From: Akkermansiaceae bacterium
Lineage (GTDB): Bacteria; Verrucomicrobiota; Verrucomicrobiia; Verrucomicrobiales; Akkermansiaceae
NCBI GenBank assembly: GCA_019634595.1
Contig: JAHCBC010000002.1
Span: 372,001 to 436,000, forward strand
Length of the DNA: 64,000 nucleotides
Direction: 5' to 3'
The notes under the pieces are model-generated. The model worked only from the letters and a program-made list of their open reading frames with translations, was not told the origin of the DNA and made no database searches. Below, piece by piece: positions 37,441 to 45,200 of the stretch; position 1 is the stretch's first letter, and every line of letters begins with the position of its first letter. The position numbers and the translations under genes were made by a program.

Positions 37441-37830
37441 ATGAAAAACCTGCTGCTCCTCGTCTCCCTCGTCGCCGTTTCCCTCGGCTTCTCCTCCTGT
37501 TGCTCCATGTTCGGTGGTGCGCCAACCGCCGACTACCGCACCGTCACCAAGAAGGTGAAGACCTGCGGCTACGACATTGTCACCGAGCAAGTCCACACTC
37601 CGGGTGCCAAAGGCGGCATCACCGAGACCGTCGAGAAGAAGGTCCCCCGCTACAAGACCGTCACCAAGAAGGTCAAAGTGAGCTGCGGTTCCTGCGTCCG
37701 CTTCTATTGCCCGAAGAAAGGCTGCTGCGGCACCTCCCATGACAAGTTCCTCAAGATGGCGACCGTCCAGGGCGGAACCGGCAGCCCCCACATGGGCCTC
37801 GTTCCTTCCATGAAGCCACTGGCTCCCTGA
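37441..37830 (+). CDS. cysteine-containing lipoprotein, unknown function
   Basis: A 129-residue protein with a lipoprotein signal (FSSCC) and a mature part with two copies of a YRTVTKKVKTCGY / YKTVTKKVKVSCG motif at about residues 36 and 77. Clustered cysteines follow (CGSC, CPKKGCCG). The repeated motif and cysteines suggest a small metal-binding or disulfide-stabilised fold, but no family is recognised. A terminator follows at 37854-37888, which separates it from pdhC. Confidence 0.65.
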   Translation: MKNLLLLVSLVAVSLGFSSCCSMFGGAPTADYRTVTKKVKTCGYDIVTEQVHTPGAKGGITETVEKKVPRYKTVTKKVKVSCGSCVRFYCPKKGCCGTSHDKFLKMATVQGGTGSPHMGLVPSMKPLAP

Positions 37831-37853
37831 GGCACCGGCCAGAACCCATCTCC

Positions 37854-37888
37854 AAAGCGCGGCGGCGATCCAAAGCCCCGCGCTTTTT
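37854..37888 (+). terminator. rho-independent terminator
   Basis: A 9-bp stem (AAAGCGCGG at 37854-37862 with CCGCGCTTT at 37878-37886) has a 15-base loop and runs into five T residues. Confidence 0.7.
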
Positions 37889-37968
37889 CTTTTCCCCCTA
37901 GGCCTGAAAAGGCTGGAAAACCCCCGTTATTCTCCCATCTTCACCCCGACCCCATTTTCATCCAAGCC

Positions 37969-39282
37969 ATGTCAGTGAACATCGAAATGCCAAAACTCTC
38001 GGACACCATGACCGAGGGCACCCTTATCAAATGGCACAAAAAAGTCGGCGATAACGTCGAGATCGGCGACATCCTCGCGGAGGTCGAAACTGACAAGGCA
38101 ACGATGGAGATGGAAGCCTTCGACGAAGGCGTGCTGACGGAGATCCGCGTGCAGGAAGGCGACAAGGCGACCATCGGTTCAGTCCTGGCCGTTCTCGGTG
38201 GGGAATCCGGTGGCAGTGCTCCCGCACCTGAGAAAGCCGCCGCACCTGCCGAAGAAAAGGCAGCCGAGCCAAAAGCCGAAGCGGCACCTGCCGAAAGCGC
38301 TCCCGCACCGGCAGCCGCAGCCCGTGAAGACGGTGAGCGGATCAAGGCATCCCCTCTCGCACGCAAGATCGCCGCAGACCTCAATGTTGATCTCGGCAAT
38401 GTCACCGGCAGTGGCCCGGCCGGCCGGATCGTGAAGAAGGACGTCGAAAGCGCCTCCTCCTCACCGGCGAAGAAACCTTCCAGCGACGCCGCAGCCGCAG
38501 CCGCCCTGGCCGCCTCCGCGAAAGGCAAGGCCTCCGCTCCTGCCGCAGCACCGGCACCTGCCGCCCAAGCGATCCTTCCGACCGCAAAAGAAGGCGACGA
38601 ACGCATCGAACTTTCCAGCATGCGGAAGATCATCGCATCCCGCCTGCTGACTTCGAAGGTCACCATCCCCCATTTCTACCTCCACCTGGAAGTGGACGCC
38701 TCCCCGCTCATGACCCTCCGAAAGCAGGTCAACGACCAAGCGGAGAAAACCCACGGCAACAAGTTCTCCGTCAACGACTTCATCCTCCTGGCCACCATCC
38801 GTGCGGCAGAGGCGGTGCCCGCCATCAATGCTTCCTTCGCCGGTGACCACATCGTGAAGTTCAAGCACGTCGGCCTTTCCGTCGCCATCGCCATCGAGGA
38901 CGGCCTCGTCACCCCGGTCATCAAGAAGGCGGAAACCCAGTCGCTGCTCGCCATTTCCCAGGCGGTCAAGGACTTCGCCAAGCGCGCCAAGGAGAAGAAA
39001 CTCAAGCCGGACGAATTCGACGGCGGCACCATCACCGTCTCGAACCTGGGTGCCTGGGGCATCGAGTCCTTCGACGCGATCGTCAACCCGCCGCAAGCCG
39101 CCATCCTCTCCGTGGGAGCCGCCATCGAGAAGCCTGTCGTCAAGAACGGCCAGATCGTCCCCGGCCTCCGCATGAACATCGGCCTCTCCTGTGACCACCG
39201 CGTTGTCGATGGTGCCGTGGGAGCCGAGTTCCTCGCCCAGATCAAGAAGCTGCTGGAGCAACCCGCTCTCATGCTCCTCTGA
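37969..39282 (+). CDS. pdhC: pyruvate dehydrogenase E2, dihydrolipoamide acetyltransferase
   Basis: 437 residues. An N-terminal lipoyl domain has the lipoylated lysine in EVETDKATMEMEAFDEG (about residue 43). An Ala/Pro/Glu-rich linker leads to an E1/E3-binding domain (SPLARKIAADLNVDLGNVTG). After a second Ala-rich linker comes the catalytic acetyltransferase domain ending with LSCDHRVVDGAVGAEFL, whose His and Asp are catalytic. It forms the core of the complex with PdhA and PdhB. The E3 (lpd) gene is not in the window. The gap before it contains a terminator, so it is probably expressed from its own promoter. Confidence 0.95.
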   Translation: MSVNIEMPKLSDTMTEGTLIKWHKKVGDNVEIGDILAEVETDKATMEMEAFDEGVLTEIRVQEGDKATIGSVLAVLGGESGGSAPAPEKAAAPAEEKAAEPKAEAAPAESAPAPAAAAREDGERIKASPLARKIAADLNVDLGNVTGSGPAGRIVKKDVESASSSPAKKPSSDAAAAAALAASAKGKASAPAAAPAPAAQAILPTAKEGDERIELSSMRKIIASRLLTSKVTIPHFYLHLEVDASPLMTLRKQVNDQAEKTHGNKFSVNDFILLATIRAAEAVPAINASFAGDHIVKFKHVGLSVAIAIEDGLVTPVIKKAETQSLLAISQAVKDFAKRAKEKKLKPDEFDGGTITVSNLGAWGIESFDAIVNPPQAAILSVGAAIEKPVVKNGQIVPGLRMNIGLSCDHRVVDGAVGAEFLAQIKKLLEQPALMLL

Positions 39283-39355
39283 TCCCGGGAACGGATTCAC
39301 CAATTCCCCAAGCGGCGGCTCCTTTCCGGGACCCGCCGCTTTCCGCATTCCCCCC

Positions 39356-39685
39356 ATGGCCGCCAGAAAGCTCCTCTTCATCTGTTCGCAGAACAAACTC
39401 CGCAGCCCCACCGCGGAAACGATCTTCTCGGACACCCCCGGGATCGAGGTGGACTCCGCCGGACTGAACCATGACGCCATCGTTCCACTCAGCCCCGAGC
39501 AACTGCGTTGGGCAGACCTCATCCTGGTGATGGAGTCCACCCACCGGAACCGGCTGGCGAGGCACCACAGCGCCTCCCTGAAGGGCAAGCGGGTCGTTGT
39601 CCTGGGTATTCCGGACGACTACGACTACATGGATGAGGAGCTGGTCAGGATCCTGAAAGTGAAGTGTGCCCGTTATCTGCCGTGA
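39356..39685 (+). CDS. low-molecular-weight protein tyrosine phosphatase-like protein
   Basis: 109 residues from the ATG at 39356. The P-loop CSQNKLRS (C-X5-R-S) lies at residues 10-17, directly after the first strand KLLFI. The C-terminal DDYDYMDEELVRIL resembles the aspartate-containing loop of this short family (COG4551 type), which is smaller than classical 150-residue LMW-PTPs. Substrates are unknown. It follows pdhC by 73 bases and may be cotranscribed. Confidence 0.75.
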   Translation: MAARKLLFICSQNKLRSPTAETIFSDTPGIEVDSAGLNHDAIVPLSPEQLRWADLILVMESTHRNRLARHHSASLKGKRVVVLGIPDDYDYMDEELVRILKVKCARYLP

Positions 39686-39898
39686 GCCTCCCGTTTGATC
39701 CGCTCTCTGATGAATTCTTCATTTTTGACCTCATAAGATCATCTTCTTAATCGTGTGAACAACCTCCCGGAACGGCTGTTCCCCATTGCAGTGACCGGCG
39801 TTCCACGGAAAGAATAACGTGGGCAGTAACCTGCACCCTCCGGGAAAAAGTGGCTTTGGAAGGATCTGACAAACTTCCTTTTCCCAGACATTCGGAGG

Positions 39899-39907
39899 TT
39901 ATCCACA
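39899..39907 (+). promoter_or_regulatory. isolated DnaA-box match
   Basis: TTATCCACA is a perfect DnaA box in the 292-base gap between the phosphatase and the SDR gene. The gap has an AT-rich start (39710-39760). No second perfect box was found beside it, so this alone is not evidence for an origin. It is recorded because parS-like sites lie 6.5 kb away. Confidence 0.3.
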
Positions 39908-39977
39908 GCCTTTGAACGGATCTCTGGGAATATCCCGGTGCTTGCCGCTCCGTGCCGTTCGTTGCAGCGTCGCGTTG

Positions 39978-40619
39978 GTGAAGAGAATCGTCATCACAGG
40001 TGGCCGGGGAGATCTCGGAAAGGAGATCGCCGCTGTGTTCAGCGAAGAAGGGTGGCAGGTTGATGCCCCCGGCCGCGACGTATTGGATGTCTCCGACGCG
40101 GCAAGGGTTGCGGAGTATTTCCAGTCTGGTCCGGTGGATCTCCTGGTGTGTTGCGCGGGGGTGATCTCTGACGCACTGGTGGCGAGAACGTCGCCGGAGG
40201 ACTGGGACCGGATCGTGAAAGTGAACTTCGATGGAGCTGCCGCCGCGGCTGCCGCGGTATTGCCGGGCATGAGGGACCGGAGGGAAGGTCACATCGTCTT
40301 CATCTCCAGTCATTCCGCCATCCACCCGCCCGCGGGCCAGGCTGCCTATGCCACGGCAAAGGCCGCGTTGCTCGGACTGACAGCTTCCCTGGCCCGGATC
40401 CATGGTGGGGCGAACGTGCGGGTCAATGCCATCCTGCCTGGTTTTCTCGAAACGAAAATGACGGATGATGTCACACCACGCAGGCGTCATGAAATATCGG
40501 GCGAACACTGTTTGGGCCGTTTCAACACGGTCGGGGCGGTGGCTGGATTCGTCCGTTACCTGCATGACGGTCTGCCGCACACCAGCGGCCAGATCTTCCG
40601 GTTGGACAATCGGCCTTAG
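39978..40619 (+). CDS. short-chain dehydrogenase/reductase
   Basis: 213 residues from a GTG at 39978, chosen because it opens directly with the Rossmann strand (KRIVITGGRGDLGKEIA); an ATG at 39912 would add 22 residues of low similarity. The NAD(P) motif is TGGRGDLG. The catalytic residues are seen as the serine in FISSHSAIHPP and the YATAK tetrad pair, and the later NAILPGFLETKMTDD loop is typical of FabG-like enzymes. The substrate cannot be read. It precedes the flavin redox operon by 104 bases. Confidence 0.8.
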   Translation: MKRIVITGGRGDLGKEIAAVFSEEGWQVDAPGRDVLDVSDAARVAEYFQSGPVDLLVCCAGVISDALVARTSPEDWDRIVKVNFDGAAAAAAAVLPGMRDRREGHIVFISSHSAIHPPAGQAAYATAKAALLGLTASLARIHGGANVRVNAILPGFLETKMTDDVTPRRRHEISGEHCLGRFNTVGAVAGFVRYLHDGLPHTSGQIFRLDNRP

Positions 40620-40661
40620 TTTCCACTTGCCGATGATTCGGCTTTCCCTGCTTTCTTTTTT

Positions 40662-40690
40662 TGAAAAACTAGCACTCCGCGTCGAGTATC
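40662..40690 (+). promoter_or_regulatory. possible sigma70-type promoter of the flavin redox operon
   Basis: TTGAAA at 40662-40667 (5 of 6) and GAGTAT at 40685-40690 (weak) are 17 bases apart and end 33 bases before the ATG of the FAD enzyme. This is pattern matching only. Confidence 0.35.
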
Positions 40691-40723
40691 ACCACGCTCC
40701 TTAACCAAGCCCAGAGACAACAC

Positions 40724-42568
40724 ATGAAATTTCTTTTACCCATATGCCTCTCCGCCGCGTTGCCGTTGCACGCCGGCACTTTCCTCGTTGAAGCGGAACA
40801 GTTCACCGACAAGGGAGGCTGGGGAGTCGATACCCAGTTCATCGAGACCATGGGTTCTCCCTACCTGATCGCCCACGGCCTCGGCAAACCGGTGGCGGAT
40901 GCCAACACCGAAGTCGAGGTCAAGGAAGCCGGCAACTACCGTGTCTGGGTCCGCACCATCGACTGGACCAAACGCCTCGGCCAGAAGGACAGCGCCGGAC
41001 GCTTCCAAATCTCCATCGACGGCAAGCCGCTCGTCGCGGAACTCGGCAAGGACGACACCAAGTGGACCTGGCAGCCCGCCGGCAAGGTGGACCTGAAGGC
41101 CGGCAAGGTGAAGATCGCGCTCAAGGACCTCACCGGCTTCGACGGCCGTGCGGACGCAGTCCTTTTCAGCAGTGATGAGGCGTTCACCCCGCCGGGCGAC
41201 GCCACCTTTGAGGAGCGGACCGCATGGAAGATCCCGGGTGTGCCAAGCGCCATCGAGGACACCGGGAACTACGACCTCGTCGTCGTGGGTGGTGGTTACG
41301 GCGGTCTGGGCGCTGCGATCTCCGCAGCCCGTATGGGTGCGAAGGTCGCGCTCATCCAGAACCGCCAGGTTCTCGGCGGCAATGGTTCCTCCGAGATCCG
41401 GGTCTGGGCGATGGGCAACTATCCGCCGAGCGAGTATCCGCTGGCCGACATCATCAAGGAGTTCGAGGACAAGGCATCCGCCTCCCCCGCTCCGGCGAAG
41501 GAATTCGTCGATGACAAGAAGATGGACGCCGTGAAAGCGGAGAAGAACATCACCCTTTACCTCGGCCACCATGCCTACGGCGTGGACATGAAGGAAGGCA
41601 AGATCGCCTCCGTCAAAGCCGTCGATGTGGAAGCCGGCAAGATCAAGCGCATCAACGGCCGTCTCTTCGCGGACTGCACCGGTCACGGTTTCATCGGCCT
41701 CTGGTCGAAAGCCGACACCGAGATGGCTGAAAAGGGCCGCATGGGCATGAGCAACATGTGGATGTGGGAGAACCAGGCCGAGCCGGTGAAATTCCCCGAC
41801 CAGCCATGGATGCTGAAGTTCGACGCCAACAGCTTCCCTTATCCCCGTATCCGCCACGGCTTCGGCCACGCGGAATGGTTCTGGGAGAGCGGTTATGACG
41901 ATCACCCGATCAACGACCTCGAAAACATCCGCGACCTGAACCTGCTCGCCTCGTTCAGCGCCTGGAACGCCATCAAGAACCACGGTGCCTACGCCGACCG
42001 TGACCCGAACAAGCACGAGAACGCCGCCCTCACCTGGCTCGCCTACGTGGGTGGCACCCGTGAAACCGTGCAGATCCTCGGTGATGTGGTGCTCTCCGGT
42101 GAGGAAATCGTCGGCAAGAAGGAATTCAACGACGCGACGGTGCTGACCACCTGGTCGATCGACCTCCACTACCCGCTTGAGAAGTACAAGGACTCGATCC
42201 CCGGCCGGCCGTTCATCTCCCGCGCCGTGCACGGCAAGGGTGTGGACAAGAACGTCGGCTACCCGATCCCCTACCGCACGCTCTACTCCCGCAACGTGCC
42301 GAACCTGTTCATGGCAGGCCGCAACATCAGCGTGAACCGCGACGCGCTCGGCACGATCCGCGTGATGAAGACCATCGGCATGATGGGTGTGACCGTCGGC
42401 CGCGCCGCCGCCCTGGCGACCGCGCGTGACTGCATGCCACGCGACATCTACACCAAGCACCTCGATGAAGTGAAGACGCTCTGGAAAAAGCCAGGCAAAG
42501 AACGCGTGGAGAACATCGATGAGCTGCGCAAGTCCCTCGACGACAAAGCCAAAACGCCTTCCCTCTGA
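40724..42568 (+). CDS. exported FAD-dependent oxidoreductase with N-terminal carbohydrate-binding-like domain
   Basis: 614 residues with a signal peptide (about 1-17). Residues 20-150 form a beta-rich domain starting FLVEAEQFTDKGGWGVDTQF, like CBM6 or galactose-binding domains. The FAD-binding dinucleotide fold follows (DLVVVGGGYGGLGAAISAAR near residue 188; VLGGNGSSEIRVWAMG). The closing block with NISVNRDALGTIRVMKTIG matches the PF12831 FAD-oxidoreductase group. The reaction and substrate are unknown; the domain order suggests oxidation of a carbohydrate-linked compound outside the cytoplasm. The next gene overlaps it by 50 bases and encodes a membrane electron carrier, so that protein is its likely redox partner. 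Confidence 0.85.
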   Translation: MKFLLPICLSAALPLHAGTFLVEAEQFTDKGGWGVDTQFIETMGSPYLIAHGLGKPVADANTEVEVKEAGNYRVWVRTIDWTKRLGQKDSAGRFQISIDGKPLVAELGKDDTKWTWQPAGKVDLKAGKVKIALKDLTGFDGRADAVLFSSDEAFTPPGDATFEERTAWKIPGVPSAIEDTGNYDLVVVGGGYGGLGAAISAARMGAKVALIQNRQVLGGNGSSEIRVWAMGNYPPSEYPLADIIKEFEDKASASPAPAKEFVDDKKMDAVKAEKNITLYLGHHAYGVDMKEGKIASVKAVDVEAGKIKRINGRLFADCTGHGFIGLWSKADTEMAEKGRMGMSNMWMWENQAEPVKFPDQPWMLKFDANSFPYPRIRHGFGHAEWFWESGYDDHPINDLENIRDLNLLASFSAWNAIKNHGAYADRDPNKHENAALTWLAYVGGTRETVQILGDVVLSGEEIVGKKEFNDATVLTTWSIDLHYPLEKYKDSIPGRPFISRAVHGKGVDKNVGYPIPYRTLYSRNVPNLFMAGRNISVNRDALGTIRVMKTIGMMGVTVGRAAALATARDCMPRDIYTKHLDEVKTLWKKPGKERVENIDELRKSLDDKAKTPSL

Positions 42569-44213
42569 GGGCAGGCGGCGGCTGAAAAAGTGGGCGATCG
42601 CCTGCTACCGGCTCGGCATCATTCTGGCGGCGCTCGCATGTCTGCGGGCGCTGCCGAAGGCCGGGCCTTCGCTTGACCCGGACCGCCTCCTCACGGAGGC
42701 GAAGTCCGTTTTCCCGAACACGGCATCGGTCGGGAACCCCAGCGAAGGGATCTATCCCCTGCTGGACGCCAATGGCGACACCCCAATCGGGTGGGCCACC
42801 TCGAATTTTCCCCAGGGAGCGAAGATCCAGGGCTACTCCGGACCGAGCGAGGTCCTCGTGATCTTTGACGCCAACCGCGCCGTGAAGGCGGTGCGTTTCC
42901 TGGACAGCGCGGACACCGCCGGACACGTGAAGATGGTCCGTGATGACCTCCCTTTCTGGGAACAGTGGACCGGCAAGGCGGAATCCACCCTCGGCAAGCT
43001 GCAGAGACCGCGCGTGGTTTCCGGCGCCACCATCACCAGCGAGGCCATCGCCCGCGGGATCGCGGCGCGTTTCGGTGCGGAGGGCATGGACGAATGGTTC
43101 CCGGAACCCCTGAAGCTGGAGTGGATCGCGAAGTGGTTTCCGGGAGCGGATGCCATCGCGGAAACCCGCGAGCCGGGTGCCTTCCACATCCTCAAGGGCG
43201 GCACTACGATGGGCACCGTACTCCGCAGCAGCCGGATGGGTGTTTCCGCCCGCGGTTTCAATGGCACCTCGGATGTCATCGTCTGTCTGGACGCATCCGG
43301 AGGGAAGATCCTGGGTGTGGGTTTCCTGGGGAGCCGTGACAACGTCCCGTACATCGATGATGTGCGGGAGGAGATGAAGTATGGTGACGGCTTCGCCGGA
43401 AAGAATGTGGCGGACGTCATGAAGGAGGATCCGGAGCAGTCGGAGAGCCTCTTTGTCAGCGGAGCGAGTGTCACCACCTACGCGGTGATCGAAAGTGTTC
43501 ACGAAATGCTCCGCCGGCATGCCGCGGAGGAGGGCAAACATGGCTTTCCCTGGAAAAGCGCGCTCGCCTTCTCATGGATCGGCCTCGGTGTGGTGGTTGG
43601 CCTGGCGAAGTGGGGCAACAAGGCGAAGATCCGGCTCGGCTTCGCGGTCATTTCCGTGGCGGCCGGTGTGACGTTGGGCTGGATGGTCAGCCAGGACCAG
43701 TTGGTCGGCTGGGGTGAGAATGGCTTCAACCTGCGCGGCGCGCTGCCGCTGCTGGTGCTGACCGCAGTGGCGATGGTGGTGCCCGCCTTCACGGGAAAGA
43801 ACATCTATTGCGCCCGGATCTGCCCCCATGGAGCCGCACAGACCCTCGCCGGGCAGGTGATCAAGAAGCGCTTTCCCCTGCCGCGGAAGGTCCATGCCGT
43901 CATGGAGCGGGTGCCGTGGCTCACGCTCGGCGTGATCTGGGTGCTGGCGTTCCTTGGCAGTGGCATTCCATTCGCCTACTTCGAGCCTTTCGAGACGTGG
44001 AGCAGCGGGTTCGTCGCTTTCATCCCGGCTGCCATTTTCACCATCGGCATCATCGGCGCGTTCTTCCTCCCGCAGGCGTATTGCCACTATGGCTGCCCCA
44101 CCGGCGCCATGTTCAAGTTCCTGACCCATGCCCCGGGGAGGTGGACATCGAAGGATTCCATCGCGGGGACGCTTGTCCTCGCTTCCGTCGTGCTGGTAAT
44201 CATCAAGCGATGA
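42519..44213 (+). CDS. NosR/PceC-like flavinylated membrane electron-transfer protein
   Basis: 564 residues. An N-terminal helix (about 24-44) leads to two FMN-bind domains outside the membrane. The flavinylation motifs are SGATIT (about residue 168) and SGASVTT (about 313), whose last Thr would carry FMN. Then come five or six helices with two iron-sulfur-type CX3CP motifs, CARICPHGAAQ and CHYGCPTGAMF. This matches NosR and PceC, which pass electrons between a quinone pool and an extracytosolic enzyme, but it lacks the C-terminal ferredoxin of NosR. Two FMN-bind domains suggest a chain of flavins. The ATGA overlap at 44210-44213 couples it to apbE. Confidence 0.88.
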   Translation: MSCASPSTTKPKRLPSEGRRRLKKWAIACYRLGIILAALACLRALPKAGPSLDPDRLLTEAKSVFPNTASVGNPSEGIYPLLDANGDTPIGWATSNFPQGAKIQGYSGPSEVLVIFDANRAVKAVRFLDSADTAGHVKMVRDDLPFWEQWTGKAESTLGKLQRPRVVSGATITSEAIARGIAARFGAEGMDEWFPEPLKLEWIAKWFPGADAIAETREPGAFHILKGGTTMGTVLRSSRMGVSARGFNGTSDVIVCLDASGGKILGVGFLGSRDNVPYIDDVREEMKYGDGFAGKNVADVMKEDPEQSESLFVSGASVTTYAVIESVHEMLRRHAAEEGKHGFPWKSALAFSWIGLGVVVGLAKWGNKAKIRLGFAVISVAAGVTLGWMVSQDQLVGWGENGFNLRGALPLLVLTAVAMVVPAFTGKNIYCARICPHGAAQTLAGQVIKKRFPLPRKVHAVMERVPWLTLGVIWVLAFLGSGIPFAYFEPFETWSSGFVAFIPAAIFTIGIIGAFFLPQAYCHYGCPTGAMFKFLTHAPGRWTSKDSIAGTLVLASVVLVIIKR

Positions 44214-45028
44214 GCGGAAGGTCCATCGTGCTGCCGGGCTTCGTCCTGTTGGTGCTGGCGATGCTCGCCGTCATCCTGATCCGGAAATCCGGTGGTGGTG
44301 CGACCGCCATCCATGGATCGGCGATGGGCACCCGCTGGACGCTGGAGTGGCGGGGAAAGGCGCCGGAACCCGTCGCCCTGAAAGCCGAAGTCGCCGCCAC
44401 GCTGGAGAAATGGGAGCAGGTGCTCAGCCAGTGGCGGGGGGATTCGGATCTTTCACGGTTCAACCGCGGGGAACCCGCCACGGTGGAGCTGTCACGGGTG
44501 CTGGAACTGGCGGACGGGATCAAACGGAAATCAGGGGGGGCATTCGACCATCATCTCCTGGCGGAGGTGCATGCGGCGGGATTCGGACCGGCGGGAAAAG
44601 GGGTGGATCTTTCCTCCATCGGCAAGGGATTCGCCGTGGACCGTGTTTGCGAACGTCTCCGCGGGCTGGGGATGGGTGACTTCGTGTTCGCCCTCGCCGG
44701 AGAGGTACGGGCCGTTGGCGGGCCGTGGCCGGTGGAGATCGAGAAGCCGCTGGTCGCGGAATCCGTGGCGGATCATGTGGTGATGCTGGAGAACCAGGCC
44801 GTTGCCACCAGCGGCAACTACCGCCAGTTCCGGCAGACGGACGCGGGGCTGGCCACCCACATCATCGATCCCGCGACGGGCCGGTCCGTCATCCGCCCGC
44901 CGTCATCTGTGACGGTCATCGCCGGGGACTGCGCGACGGCCTCCGCATGGGCTACTGCGGTTTTCGTACTAGGACCGGAGTACAAGGGGGATCTGCCGGA
45001 ACTCCGGGTTTCCTGGCAGCATCCGTGA
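44210..45028 (+). CDS. apbE: FAD:protein FMN transferase ApbE
   Basis: 272 residues with an N-terminal membrane anchor (PGFVLLVLAMLAVILI), so it acts outside the membrane. Family blocks are SGGAFDHH, VDLSSIGKGFAVDRVCERL, NQAVATSGNYRQF, THIIDPATGR and GDCATASAWATAVFVLG. It uses FAD as donor to attach FMN covalently to Thr of FMN-bind domains, releasing AMP in a Mg-dependent reaction. The gene directly upstream encodes such a domain protein, so the substrate is clear from context. It is the last gene of the operon, and a type A repeat follows. Confidence 0.93.
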   Translation: MSGRSIVLPGFVLLVLAMLAVILIRKSGGGATAIHGSAMGTRWTLEWRGKAPEPVALKAEVAATLEKWEQVLSQWRGDSDLSRFNRGEPATVELSRVLELADGIKRKSGGAFDHHLLAEVHAAGFGPAGKGVDLSSIGKGFAVDRVCERLRGLGMGDFVFALAGEVRAVGGPWPVEIEKPLVAESVADHVVMLENQAVATSGNYRQFRQTDAGLATHIIDPATGRSVIRPPSSVTVIAGDCATASAWATAVFVLGPEYKGDLPELRVSWQHP

Positions 45029-45043
45029 GGTGGAGGTGCCGGA

Positions 45044-45113
45044 TGGGTCGCGGATTTCAGTCCGCCACGGAGAATCCTGCCAGCGAAGCCAAGCCGGCTG
45101 AAGCCGGCGCTCC
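45044..45113. repeat. 70-bp palindromic repeat, type A (copy 2)
   Basis: This copy shares the GGAGAATCC, GCGAAGCCAAGC and CTGAAG...GCGCTCC blocks with the element at 3766-3838, but its terminal repeats are more diverged. It lies just after apbE. Confidence 0.65.
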
Positions 45114-45171
45114 GTCCGGGGGGAAGTCCTCCGGGGACCGGAGCTTGTCCGGCAGGGGCCATGCACCCCGC

Positions 45172-45191
45172 CGAAGGTCTTACGACCTTCG
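45172..45191. repeat. hairpin repeat, type B (copy 2)
   Basis: Eight-base arms CGAAGGTC and GACCTTCG flank a four-base TTAC loop. The outer frame (GCCG before, CGCTAC after) is the same as at 12018-12036 although the stem differs. It lies ten bases before the pseudokinase stop codon and may help terminate convergent transcripts. Confidence 0.5.
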
Positions 45192-45200
45192 CTACGCCCG

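Noticed and set aside
39686-39977. The AT-rich gap with one perfect DnaA box, considered as oriC.
   Set aside because: Only one perfect box is present and there is no dnaA or dnaN nearby. The parS cluster is suggestive of origin proximity but does not define an origin here.
40736-42460. A 574-codon antisense frame opposite the FAD oxidoreductase, and a similar one at 60134-61825 opposite lepA.
   Set aside because: Same reasoning; the sense genes carry clear cofactor or GTPase motifs.
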